A DNA stretch of 10,823 nt from the NCBI GenBank assembly GCA_023438325.1, contig JAEXRB010000268.1, positions 1 to 10,823 of the forward strand, given 5' to 3'. The notes beneath the pieces were generated by a model. It was given only the letters and a program-made list of their open reading frames with translations, did no database searches and was not told where the DNA came from. Below are positions 1 to 6,693 of this stretch, in pieces. The DNA comes from Pseudomonadota bacterium. GTDB taxonomy: Bacteria > Pseudomonadota > Gammaproteobacteria > Xanthomonadales > Xanthomonadaceae. Within the stretch, counting starts at the first letter, position 1. Every line of letters starts with the position of its first letter. Both the position numbers and the translations under genes were made by a program.

Positions 1-2456
1 GTGAGATACAGCCGGCGACCGAACACGGTTTCCACATAGCCCTTGTCGCGTGCCTGTTGCCGGGTGCGCTCCATGAAATCGTGCACGCCCGGGTAGCGTG
101 TGAAGTAGAGGTTGATGTAGTCCTGCGCCTCGGGCCGGTTGACGCCGAGCTGGCGCGCCAAGCCGAAGGCGCCCATGCCATAGATCAGGCCGAAATTGAT
201 GGCTTTGGCGGCGCGGCGCTGGTTGGGTTCGACCTTCTCCAGCGGGACGCCGAACACTTCGGCCGCAGTGGCGCGATGGATGTCCAGCCCTTGCTCGAAG
301 GCAGCGACCAGGCCGGCATCACCGGACAGGTGCGCCATGATGCGAAGTTCGATCTGGGAGTAGTCGAAGGCCAGGATGCATCGACCCTCGGGGGCGATGA
401 ACGCGCGCCGGATGCGGCGACCGTCTTCGCTGCGGATCGGGATGTTTTGCAGATTCGGATCGCTGGACGAGAGCCGTCCCGTCGCCGCGCCGGCCTGGTG
501 GTAGCTGGTGTGCACCCGGCCCGTTTCCGGGTTGACCATGCCGGCGAGCTTGTCGGTATAGGTGCTGCGCAGCTTGGCCAGTGCGCGGTAATCCAGGATC
601 AGGCGTGGCAGTTCGTGCTGGTCGGCGATGGCCTCCAGTGCTTCTTCGTTGGTCGAAGGTTGCCCGGTCGGGGTTTTCACCTTTACATCCAGCCCCATTT
701 CGTCGAACAGCAGTGCTTGAAGCTGCTTGGGCGAATCCAGGTTGAAGTGGCGGCCGGCGAGCTCGAAGGCGCGGGTTTGCAGTGCCAGCATGCGCGCGGA
801 AAGATCGCGGCTCTGGCGGCGCAATTGGTCGGTATCGATCAGCACGCCATTGGCTTCGATCTTGGTCAGCACCTCGACCAGCGGCATCTCGATGTTGGTG
901 TAGACCGACACGAGCGCAGGCTCGGCAGCGAGTTTTTCCGACAGCACCCGATGCAGGCGCAGACAGATATCGGCATCTTCGGCGGCATAACGTGCGGCGC
1001 TTTCGATCGCCACCTGCGAAAACCGAATCTGCTTGGCACCTTTGCCGGCGATGTCCTCGTAGCGGGTCGTGGTGTAACCCAGATAGCGCTGCGCGAGCGA
1101 ATCCAGATCGTGGCGGGTAGCGGTGGAGTTGAGCACGAAGCTTTCCAGCAGGGTGTCCTGCGCGTAGCCGCGAATGTCCACGCCATGGCGGCGCATCACG
1201 TGCAGGTCGTATTTGCCGTGCTGGCCGAGTTTGGGTTTGTCCGGGTCTTCGAGCAGCGGTCGCAGCGCGTCGAGCACGTCCTTTTGCGAAAGCTGCGGCG
1301 GCGCGCCGGGATAATCGTGCGCCAGCGGCACATAGGCGGCGCGGCCAGGCTCCACCGAAAAGCTCAGGCCGATGAGGCGGGCGCGCATCGCGTCGAGCGC
1401 GTCGGTTTCGGTATCCAACGAGATCAGCGGCGCGGCGCGCAGCTTCTCGATCCACGTTGCCAGGTCTTGCGCTGAAAGGATCGTGTCGTACTGGCCGGGC
1501 GCGGCGAGTGCCGGGTCGATATCGGCCGGAATCGCCGTGGCGGTGACGTAGGCGCTGCCGCGTGCCTTCGCAGGTTCCTTCTCCGTCACCGCTTTGCTTG
1601 CACTGGTGCCGTTGCCATCCAATTCGCGCAGGGCCTGATTGAAGCCGTAGCGTGCATACAGCACGCGCAGGGCGTCGGTATCGCGCTCGCGCAGCAGCAG
1701 ATCGGTCGGGCCTTCGGGCAAGGGCACCTCGGTGCGGATGGTCACCAGATCGCGATTCATCGGCAGGCGCGGCAACGCCGCGCGCAGGTGCTCGCCGATC
1801 TTGCCGCTGACCTCTTCCGCACGCTGCATTACCGCATCGAGCGAGCCGAATTGGCCGAGCCACTTGGCCGCCGTTTTCGGGCCGCATTTTTCCACGCCGG
1901 GCACGTTGTCCACCGTATCGCCCATCAGTGCCAGATAGTCGACGATGCGGTCCGGCGGCACGCCGAATTTTGCGATGACATCCTCATCGCTGGCCATGCG
2001 GCTGCCGCTCATGGTGTTGACCAGCGCGATGCCGGGGCGCACCAGTTGCGCGAAATCCTTGTCGGAGGTGGAAATCGTCGTCTCGATGCCCTCACGCGCG
2101 GCAGCCACGGCCAGCGTGCCGATCACATCGTCCGCTTCCACCCCGGATTCGCGCAGGATCGGGATGCCGAGCGCCTGCACAATGGCCAGCATCGGTTCCA
2201 CTTGCGCGCGCAGGTCATCGGGCATCGGCGGGCGCTGCGCCTTGTACTCGGGAAACATCTCGTCGCGGAAGGTCGGGCCGGACGCATCCACCACGAAGGC
2301 GGCGAAGTCGGGTTTTTCCTTCAGCGTGGAGCGCAGCATGTTGACCACGCCGAACAGTGCGCCGGTGGGCGAGCCGTCGGGTGCAGTCAGCGGCGGCAGC
2401 GCGTGGAAGGCGCGGTAGAGGTACGAGGAACCATCGATCAGGACGAGTTTTTTCAT
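1..2456 (-). CDS. polA: DNA polymerase I, 3' end cut by window edge
   Basis: Family A polymerase that fills gaps and removes RNA primers during lagging-strand synthesis and repair. The visible 818 residues hold three parts. The N-terminal 5'-nuclease domain (about 1-290) has IDGSSYLYRAFHA at the start, EADD near 107-110, TSDKDF near 130 and GDTVDNVPG near 179. The 3'-5' exonuclease domain (about 310-515) keeps all metal-ligand positions: DTE at 348-350, D417 in GQHGKYD, and Y490/D494 in YAAEDAD, so proofreading should be active. The polymerase domain shows motif A (D698 in DYSQIELR) and motif B (R747, K751, Y759 in RRAAKAINFGLIYG). E. coli Pol I has 928 residues, so roughly 110 are missing, including motif C (HDE). 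The start is ATG at 2456; an in-frame ATG at 2465 would add three residues, and neither has a strong ribosome site. It lies 24 bases after the EamA gene, so it may be co-transcribed with it. Identification is very secure. Confidence 0.98.
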   Translation of the reverse strand, partial: MKKLVLIDGSSYLYRAFHALPPLTAPDGSPTGALFGVVNMLRSTLKEKPDFAAFVVDASGPTFRDEMFPEYKAQRPPMPDDLRAQVEPMLAIVQALGIPILRESGVEADDVIGTLAVAAAREGIETTISTSDKDFAQLVRPGIALVNTMSGSRMASDEDVIAKFGVPPDRIVDYLALMGDTVDNVPGVEKCGPKTAAKWLGQFGSLDAVMQRAEEVSGKIGEHLRAALPRLPMNRDLVTIRTEVPLPEGPTDLLLRERDTDALRVLYARYGFNQALRELDGNGTSASKAVTEKEPAKARGSAYVTATAIPADIDPALAAPGQYDTILSAQDLATWIEKLRAAPLISLDTETDALDAMRARLIGLSFSVEPGRAAYVPLAHDYPGAPPQLSQKDVLDALRPLLEDPDKPKLGQHGKYDLHVMRRHGVDIRGYAQDTLLESFVLNSTATRHDLDSLAQRYLGYTTTRYEDIAGKGAKQIRFSQVAIESAARYAAEDADICLRLHRVLSEKLAAEPALVSVYTNIEMPLVEVLTKIEANGVLIDTDQLRRQSRDLSARMLALQTRAFELAGRHFNLDSPKQLQALLFDEMGLDVKVKTPTGQPSTNEEALEAIADQHELPRLILDYRALAKLRSTYTDKLAGMVNPETGRVHTSYHQAGAATGRLSSSDPNLQNIPIRSEDGRRIRRAFIAPEGRCILAFDYSQIELRIMAHLSGDAGLVAAFEQGLDIHRATAAEVFGVPLEKVEPNQRRAAKAINFGLIYGMGAFGLARQLGVNRPEAQDYINLYFTRYPGVHDFMERTRQQARDKGYVETVFGRRLYL

Positions 2457-2480
2457 GCCCGCCATGTTACTCGCGCAGGT

Positions 2481-3344
2481 TCATGCCCGTGGCGCGAATG
2501 CGATCAGTGCGATGGCCACGATGGCCAGCACGATGCCGAGCCTGTTCCACCGGCTGGTGCGCTCGCCGAAAGCCAGCACACCCACCAGCGTGCCCAGCAC
2601 GACCACGCCGATGTTCATGCTGGCGAACACCACCGCCGGGTTGTCCGGCAGGGCGCGGTGCGCACGCACGTAGCAGACGATGTTGCCGAAGTTGAGCGCA
2701 CCCAGCAGCAGGCCGGCGACGGCATTGCGCAGGGCGAGGCGACTTCGCCCTTTGGCGTGACGCCAGAGCTGGATCGAGAGCATCCCGACGAAGGCCAGCG
2801 CGAATACCGCCAGCAGCGATGCCGCGAATGGCGTGCCGGCGCGCGCAATGGCTTTGAGCACCACATCGACCAAGGCAAAGCCCATCCACACCGCAAGCAG
2901 CAACCACGTTGCGCCGCGTGCAGGCGTGGCGCGGGTTTCAGGCCGCATCAGGATCGCCAGTACCGCCACCAGGCCCAATGCCAGCCCGGCCAGTTTCAAT
3001 GCCCCAAGTGCCTCGCCGAACAGGGTGAACGCGGCGATCAAGGACAGCAGCAGCGAAAGCCGTTGCGCGATGTCGGTTCGCACGATGCCGGCCTGCCGTA
3101 CTGCGGCGGCGAGGACGAGGAACAGGCCTGGCAGCACCAGTGCCAGCACGATCAGCGCCAGCCACGGCGTACTCGGTGAGCGCAGCGTGGCAAGCGGCGG
3201 ATCGAGCATCCACAGGCACATGAGACCGGCGGCAAGATAATTCCACGTCACCGCTTGGCCCACGTCGATGCGGTGGCGCGGCATCAGTTTCAGCAGCACC
3301 GAAACCAGCACGCTGAACAGCGCGGCGGCAAGAACAGAACTCAT
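2481..3344 (-). CDS. EamA/DMT-superfamily inner-membrane transporter
   Basis: 287-residue, very hydrophobic protein with about ten predicted membrane segments in two halves, the layout of EamA-type drug/metabolite transporters. The first half (about 1-135) and second half (about 145-287) each hold about five helices. The end of the first half reads FTLFGEALGALKLAGLALGL and the end of the second VLGTLVGVLAFGERTSRWNRLGIVLAIVAIALIAF; the recurring F-G-E followed by a glycine-rich helix is typical of the family. The substrate cannot be inferred; relatives export amino acids, purines or sugars. The ATG at 3344 lies 7 bases after the stop of the upstream sigma factor gene and has no clear Shine-Dalgarno, which suggests translational coupling. 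The stop is 24 bases from polA. No cognate biosynthetic gene is adjacent. Confidence 0.88.
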   Translation of the reverse strand: MSSVLAAALFSVLVSVLLKLMPRHRIDVGQAVTWNYLAAGLMCLWMLDPPLATLRSPSTPWLALIVLALVLPGLFLVLAAAVRQAGIVRTDIAQRLSLLLSLIAAFTLFGEALGALKLAGLALGLVAVLAILMRPETRATPARGATWLLLAVWMGFALVDVVLKAIARAGTPFAASLLAVFALAFVGMLSIQLWRHAKGRSRLALRNAVAGLLLGALNFGNIVCYVRAHRALPDNPAVVFASMNIGVVVLGTLVGVLAFGERTSRWNRLGIVLAIVAIALIAFAPRA

Positions 3345-3351
3345 GCGGCGC

Positions 3352-3951
3352 TCAGGCGTTGTCGTCGGCGGGCGAGGGACGTTCCAGCGCCAGCATCAGC
3401 CACGCCCGCGCCTTGTGCCAGTCGCGCGTGACGGTGCGTACGTGCACGTCGAGCAAGTCGGCGGTTTCCTGCGGGGTGTAGCCGGCGAAGTAGCGATACA
3501 GCACCACTTGAGCCAGGCGTGGTTGCTCGCGCTCCAGTTCGTTCAGTGCCGAATCCACTTCCAGCAGGCGCGCCAGTTCGACCGCATCTTCGAATGGGCG
3601 TGCATCCAGATCATGTTTCACCTCGCGCATGCGGCGTTGTTCGGCCAGTTGCGAACGGGCGTGGTCGATCAGGATCTGGCGCATCGCGCGCGCCACCAGC
3701 GAGAAGAAATGCGCGCGCCCTTCCAGCCCCGGATAGTCGACGCGCCGCAATTTCAGGTAGGCCTCGTTCACCAGCGCCGTGGTGGAAAGCGTTTCGCCCG
3801 AATCCATCTGCCGCCGCTGAGCCCGCGCCAGCCGGCGCAGATCGGCGTGCACCAAAGGCATCAGCGCATCGAGCGGATTGCCCTCGCCGGCGGCGGCAAG
3901 AATCTGCGTGATGCGAACGAGTGCGTCTTCGGTGTCGGGCAGAGAGGTCAC
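3352..3951 (-). CDS. ECF-like RNA polymerase sigma factor (Sigma70_ECF / TIGR02999 type)
   Basis: Alternative sigma factor that should direct RNA polymerase to a dedicated promoter set. With the GTG start at 3951 it has 199 residues. Region 2 spans about 14-110, with TTALVNEAYLKLRR (58-70) and FFSLVARAMRQILIDHARS (82-100), the signature of the group whose members read HFFALAARLMRRILVDHAR. Region 4 spans about 140-190, with the helix-turn-helix GYTPQETADLLDVHVRTVTRDWHKAR. An in-frame ATG at 4053 gives 233 residues, but it would overlap truC by 53 bases and add a stretch unlike the family, so I prefer GTG; the start is uncertain. No anti-sigma factor is next to it. Some members of this group sit beside Ser/Thr kinases; none is visible here. 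It lies about 49 bases after truC and 7 bases before the EamA gene. Family is secure, regulon unknown. Confidence 0.9.
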   Translation of the reverse strand: MTSLPDTEDALVRITQILAAAGEGNPLDALMPLVHADLRRLARAQRRQMDSGETLSTTALVNEAYLKLRRVDYPGLEGRAHFFSLVARAMRQILIDHARSQLAEQRRMREVKHDLDARPFEDAVELARLLEVDSALNELEREQPRLAQVVLYRYFAGYTPQETADLLDVHVRTVTRDWHKARAWLMLALERPSPADDNA

Positions 3952-4000
3952 GGTGGAAGGCAGCCAATGGCACAAGTGCGGCCCGAGGCATTGTGCCGGA

Positions 4001-4735
4001 TCATTCCGGTGCGCTCCATCCGAACAGGCCCAGGGCCTTGTCGAAGCCGGCATCCAGCGGCGCGACAGGCGCCAGCGTCTTGCCCGTCAGCGGGTGCGTG
4101 AACACGAGGCGATGTGCATGCAGCAACATGCGATGCACGCCGCGCATCCGGAAGGCGAGGTTGCGGCGGCCATCGCCGTGGCTGGTATCGCCGATCAGGT
4201 GATGGTCGATGTGCTTGAGATGACGGCGTATCTGACGGAATCGTCCGGTTTCCGGTATGCAGCGAAGCAGGGCGTAGCGCGAGGTGGGGAAACCTGCCGC
4301 CGGTTCATCCAGTTCGCCGCGCGCCAGAACGCGAACTTGCGTGCTGGCCGGTTTCTTTTCCGGCTTGCCGGGGCCGCCATCGAGTGGATGGTCGATGCGG
4401 ATTTCGTCTTCCGAAGGCCAGCCCCGACAGATGGCGAGATAGTGCTTTTCCACGTCGCGTGACATGAACTGGCGGCCCAGCAGGCCGGCAGATTCACGAT
4501 CGAAGGCGAGCAGGAGGCAACCACTGGTGGCCCGATCGAGGCGGTGAATCAGGTGGATGGGTTTTCCGAACTGTTCGCGCAGACGATCAGCCGCGAAGTC
4601 GCGTTCGCCGCGCGCCAGCTTGCTGTCATGCACCATCAGGCCGGCCGGTTTGTTGACCACGGCCAGCGCTTCGTCGCAATACAGGACTTCGAGTGTCGAT
4701 GGCATGGAGACGTCGGGAAACACGAGGTCGCTCAT
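4001..4735 (-). CDS. truC: tRNA pseudouridine(65) synthase TruC (RluA family)
   Basis: Isomerises a uridine in the acceptor stem of certain tRNAs, U65 in E. coli, to pseudouridine. The 244-residue protein has the RluA-family core: VVNKPAGLMVH (27-36), the catalytic loop HRLDRATSG with D67 as the nucleophile, and the C-terminal RFRQIRRHLKHIDHHLIGDTSHGD. TruC is favoured over RluA, RluC or RluD because there is no N-terminal S4 domain, and because IGDTSHGDGRRN and the C-terminal LDAGFDKALGLFGW closely match my memory of E. coli TruC (IGDSKHGD, LDDTWMQALSQFGW). Its ATG overlaps the stop of the Lrp-type gene by four bases (ATGA), indicating translational coupling. A second in-frame ATG at residue 11 is possible, since the conserved part begins at about residue 14. 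The subfamily call is good but rests on remembered sequence. Confidence 0.93.
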   Translation of the reverse strand: MSDLVFPDVSMPSTLEVLYCDEALAVVNKPAGLMVHDSKLARGERDFAADRLREQFGKPIHLIHRLDRATSGCLLLAFDRESAGLLGRQFMSRDVEKHYLAICRGWPSEDEIRIDHPLDGGPGKPEKKPASTQVRVLARGELDEPAAGFPTSRYALLRCIPETGRFRQIRRHLKHIDHHLIGDTSHGDGRRNLAFRMRGVHRMLLHAHRLVFTHPLTGKTLAPVAPLDAGFDKALGLFGWSAPE

Positions 4736-5220
4736 GCGCGTGCCGCCGACAATGGCAGCGCGTGGCCGGCCTTGACCTCGCGCAGCACGAAGCTGGAGTT
4801 CACATCCGCCACCAAGCCGCTGTGCAGGACACGATCGAGCAGGAAGTGGGAAAAGTGATCCAGATCGGCGACTGCCACATGCAGCAGGTAATCCATGTCG
4901 CCGGTGAGGGCATGGCAGGAAACCACTTCTTCCCAGTCGTGCACCAGTTCGGCGAAGCGCTCCACTTGGGTGCGATCGCGATGCTCCAGTTGCAAGCGCA
5001 CGAAGGCGTGCAGCCCGAGGCCGATGCGTCTGGGGTTCAGGCGTGCGCCGTAACCGGCAATCACGCCTTCGCGTTCGAGTCGTTGCACCCGACGCAGGCA
5101 GGCCGAAGGCGACAGGTTCACGCGCTCGGCCAGCTCGGCATTGGTGAGTCGCCCTTCGCGTTGCAACTGGTCCAGAAGGGCCAGGTCGGTGCGATCAAAT
5201 TGCATGGGATTTTCGTTCAT
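4732..5220 (-). CDS. Lrp/AsnC-family transcriptional regulator, probable controller of phhA
   Basis: 162-residue DNA-binding regulator that responds to a small ligand, usually an amino acid. The N-terminal winged helix-turn-helix spans about 8-60, with DRTDLALLDQLQREGRLTNAELAERVNLSPSACLRRVQRLEREGVI. The C-terminal RAM ligand-binding and oligomerisation domain spans about 67-150 and has the conserved CHALTGDMDYLLHV turn (102-115). Family members form dimers and octamers and bind dyad-symmetric AT-centred sites. It is divergent from phhA, so phenylalanine or tyrosine is the natural guess for the ligand; that is inference. The strong inverted repeat at 5239-5262 ends 18 bases before this ATG, which would permit autoregulation. 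An internal in-frame ATG at 5205 (MQFDRTD) also fits the usual family N-terminus. The stop overlaps truC by four bases. Confidence 0.93.
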   Translation of the reverse strand: MNENPMQFDRTDLALLDQLQREGRLTNAELAERVNLSPSACLRRVQRLEREGVIAGYGARLNPRRIGLGLHAFVRLQLEHRDRTQVERFAELVHDWEEVVSCHALTGDMDYLLHVAVADLDHFSHFLLDRVLHSGLVADVNSSFVLREVKAGHALPLSAARA

Positions 5221-5226
5221 TCTTCG

Positions 5227-5236
5227 GGGATATCCC
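5227..5236. repeat. Short perfect palindrome before the Lrp-type gene start
   Basis: The ten bases GGGATATCCC are self-complementary and lie between the start codon of the Lrp-type gene (5220) and the larger inverted repeat at 5239-5262. They occupy the place where that gene's Shine-Dalgarno would be, and no good one is seen. They may belong to a regulator-binding region or be chance; a 10-base palindrome alone is weak evidence. Confidence 0.35.
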
Positions 5237-5238
5237 TA

Positions 5239-5262
5239 TTTTTCGCAAAATATTGCGAAAAA
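5239..5262. promoter_or_regulatory. Candidate Lrp-type operator between lrp-like gene and phhA
   Basis: A perfect inverted repeat: left arm TTTTTCGCAA (5239-5248), spacer AATA (5249-5252), right arm TTGCGAAAAA (5253-5262). It is an AT-rich island in a GC-rich window. A dyad with an AT-rich centre is the form of known Lrp/AsnC-type sites. It sits 18 bases upstream of the Lrp-type start and 83 bases upstream of phhA, where it could control both genes. The dyad and its position are seen directly; that the adjacent regulator binds it is inference. A terminator role is unlikely because both flanking genes read away from it. Confidence 0.6.
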
Positions 5263-5270
5263 AGTCTAAA
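5242..5270 (+). promoter_or_regulatory. Possible phhA promoter
   Basis: A weak sigma-70-like pair: TTCGCA (5242-5247, four of six matches to TTGACA) and TCTAAA (5265-5270, four of six to TATAAT), separated by 17 bases. It overlaps the inverted repeat at 5239-5262, so a protein bound there would affect it. Transcription would start near 5277, giving a leader of about 70 bases. The match is imperfect and other positions are possible. Confidence 0.25.
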
Positions 5271-5335
5271 TCGAAGCAACAAAGCAAGCCAGTTGCGCCG
5301 GTTCGTCGATACATTGAAGCATCCCATCGATGCGC

Positions 5336-5339
5336 AGGA
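5336..5339 (+). promoter_or_regulatory. Ribosome binding site that fixes the phhA start
   Basis: AGGA, followed by six bases and then the ATG at 5346. It supports that ATG over the in-frame ATG at 5253, which lies inside the inverted repeat and would add 31 residues rich in Lys and Arg that do not look like the family. Confidence 0.65.
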
Positions 5340-5345
5340 ACGACC

Positions 5346-6230
5346 ATGGCAGCACAGCGTCTGGAACATCAGGTTACCGACAAGGGCTTCGTCCCGATCT
5401 ACGCCACCGGCGTGGTGGAGCAGCCATGGGATGGGTACAGCGAAACCGATCATCAGGTCTGGGCACAGCTCTACGCGCGCCAGCACGAAGTGCTCAAGGG
5501 GCGCGCCTGCGACGAATACCTCGCGGCACTCTCGGCGATGCAGATGTCGCCGGATCGCATTCCGCGCTTCGACGAGCTCAACGAGCACCTGCACCGCGCC
5601 ACCGGCTGGAAACTGGTGGCGGTGGAAGGGCTGCTGCCGGAAGAGACCTTTTTCTGCCATCTGGCCGCGCGCGAGTTTCCCGTCACGTGGTGGATACGCA
5701 CGCCCGAGCAATTGGATTACCTCTCCGAGCCGGATCTGTTCCACGATCTGTTCGGCCACGTGCCACTCTTGCAGAACCCGGTGTTTGCCGAATACATGCG
5801 CGCTTACGGGCTGGGCGGGCTCAAGGCCATGGGCATTGGTGGCAATGCCTTGCAGCATCTGGCCCGGCTGTACTGGTACACGGTGGAGTTCGGCTTGATC
5901 CGCAGCCGCGATGGTTTGCGCATCTATGGCTCGGGGATTCTTTCCAGCGCCGGGGAGAGCCGCTATTCGCTGGCATCGGATGCGCCCAACCGGATCGAGT
6001 TCAACATGGAGCGGGTGATGCGCACGCGCTATCGCATCGACAGCTTCCAGCGCAGCTACTTCGTCATTGACAGCTTCGAGCAACTGTTCGAGGCCACCAT
6101 GGCGGATTTCACGCCGATATACGCGCGCCTGGGCGGCCAGCGGGATCTGGCTGCCGGCGACATCGTGCCGGGCGATGTGGTGTTGAACCAAGGCACGGGC
6201 GAAGGCTGGGGCGATGGTGCCGATGCCTGA
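5346..6230 (+). CDS. phhA: Phenylalanine 4-monooxygenase (phenylalanine hydroxylase)
   Basis: Converts L-phenylalanine to L-tyrosine in the cytoplasm using tetrahydrobiopterin or a related pterin, O2 and a non-haem iron. The 294-residue protein is a single catalytic domain, the usual bacterial size, without the regulatory ACT domain of animal enzymes. The iron ligands are H133 and H138 in DLFHDLFGHVPLL and E181 in LYWYTVEFGL. The pterin-side sequence LVAVEGLLPEETFFCHLAAREFPVTWWIR (90-118) is also present. It diverges from an Lrp-type regulator, with a strong dyad between them, suggesting induction by aromatic amino acids. The usual partner that recycles the pterin, phhB (4a-hydroxytetrahydrobiopterin dehydratase), is not adjacent in this window. 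The next gene, a YegP-like protein, begins 54 bases later and could be co-transcribed. Identification is very secure. Confidence 0.97.
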   Translation: MAAQRLEHQVTDKGFVPIYATGVVEQPWDGYSETDHQVWAQLYARQHEVLKGRACDEYLAALSAMQMSPDRIPRFDELNEHLHRATGWKLVAVEGLLPEETFFCHLAAREFPVTWWIRTPEQLDYLSEPDLFHDLFGHVPLLQNPVFAEYMRAYGLGGLKAMGIGGNALQHLARLYWYTVEFGLIRSRDGLRIYGSGILSSAGESRYSLASDAPNRIEFNMERVMRTRYRIDSFQRSYFVIDSFEQLFEATMADFTPIYARLGGQRDLAAGDIVPGDVVLNQGTGEGWGDGADA

Positions 6231-6272
6231 TCCGGCGTTATGGTTCAGCTGCGCATCCGGCGCGAACGACAC

Positions 6273-6277
6273 AGGAG
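6273..6277 (+). promoter_or_regulatory. Ribosome binding site of the YegP-like gene
   Basis: AGGAG, then seven bases, then the ATG at 6285. This good site selects that ATG over the in-frame ATG at 6240, which would add 15 basic residues (LRIRRERHRRW) not expected in the family. Confidence 0.75.
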
Positions 6278-6284
6278 ATGGGTC

Positions 6285-6620
6285 ATGGCAGGTTGGTACG
6301 AACTGAGCAAGAGCAGCGACGGGCAGTTCCGCTTCGTGCTGAAGGCAGGCAATGCGGAAACGATCCTCACCAGCGAGCTGTACACCACGCGTGCCGCCGC
6401 CGAGAACGGAATCGCCTCGGTGCAGAAGAACAGCCCGGACGATGCGCGCTATGAGCTGAAGGTTGCCAGCAACGGCAAGTTCCACTTCAACCTCAAGGCC
6501 GCCAACCACCAGATCATCGGCAGCAGCCAGCTGTATGCCACCGAAGCCAGCCGCGCCACGGGCATTGACTCGGTCAAGAGCAACGGCCCGACCACCGCGA
6601 TCAAGGATCTGACGGCCTGA
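6285..6620 (+). CDS. YegP family protein with two DUF1508 repeats
   Basis: Small soluble protein of 111 residues made of two similar repeats of about 50 residues. Repeat one (about 4-52) reads WYELSKSSDGQFRFVLKAGNAETILTSELYTTRAAAENGIASVQKN; repeat two (about 55-104) reads YELKVASNGKFHFNLKAANHQIIGSSQLYATEASRATGIDSVKSN. The shared pattern is Y-E-L, G-x-F-x-F-x-L-K-A, then S-x-x-Y and a later G-I-x-S-V. This is the tandem DUF1508 layout of E. coli YegP (110 residues). The biochemical role is not known; the fold is a small beta-rich unit. It follows phhA by 54 bases on the same strand, but I know of no functional tie to phenylalanine use. A hairpin follows the stop, so this may end the phhA transcript. 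Confidence 0.92.
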   Translation: MAGWYELSKSSDGQFRFVLKAGNAETILTSELYTTRAAAENGIASVQKNSPDDARYELKVASNGKFHFNLKAANHQIIGSSQLYATEASRATGIDSVKSNGPTTAIKDLTA

Positions 6621-6627
6621 TCCCGTT

Positions 6628-6665
6628 TCATTCCGTCATCCTGGCATTGCTGGATGACGGGATGA
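6628..6665. terminator. Hairpin after the YegP-like gene, possible terminator
   Basis: The core arms CCGTCATCC (6633-6641) and GGATGACGG (6652-6660) are perfectly complementary with a 10-base loop. The stem extends outward to 6628 and 6665 with one G-T pair, giving 14 pairs. It begins 8 bases after the stop codon. No run of T follows on either strand, so it is not a classical intrinsic terminator. It could be a weak or Rho-assisted terminator, an mRNA-stabilising hairpin, or one copy of a scattered palindromic repeat. Confidence 0.5.
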
Positions 6666-6677
6666 TCTTCACGCTTC

Positions 6678-6684
6678 AAAGGAG
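6678..6684 (+). promoter_or_regulatory. Strong ribosome binding site that fixes a TTG start
   Basis: AAAGGAG, followed by nine bases and the TTG at 6694. The strength and spacing support initiation at TTG. The first residues (M)HIAIIGAGFCG begin the dinucleotide-binding fold at once, so no later start would leave the protein intact. Confidence 0.75.
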
Positions 6685-6693
6685 CGTAAGTTC

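Noticed and set aside
319..1887. Long open frame of 522 codons on the minus strand inside polA
   Set aside because: It is out of frame with polA, which has unmistakable domains over the same bases. The translation is rich in Arg, Ala and Pro without motifs, as expected for a shadow frame in GC-rich DNA.
57..3179. Long plus-strand open frames (472 and 463 codons) opposite polA and the EamA gene
   Set aside because: They are antisense to well-supported genes, rich in His, Gln, Arg and Gly, and have no recognisable domain or ribosome site.
3952..4053. N-terminal extension of the sigma factor to the ATG at 4053
   Set aside because: It overlaps truC by 53 bases and adds 34 residues rich in Cys, Trp and Pro unlike the family. 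The GTG at 3951 gives a normal length.
5253..5345. N-terminal extension of PhhA to the ATG at 5253
   Set aside because: The extra 31 residues are encoded by the dyad and promoter region, and AGGA correctly precedes the ATG at 5346.
5217..6509. 430-codon open frame antisense to phhA and the YegP-like gene
   Set aside because: It crosses two genes with clear protein families and the promoter region between divergent genes; it shows no motif of its own.
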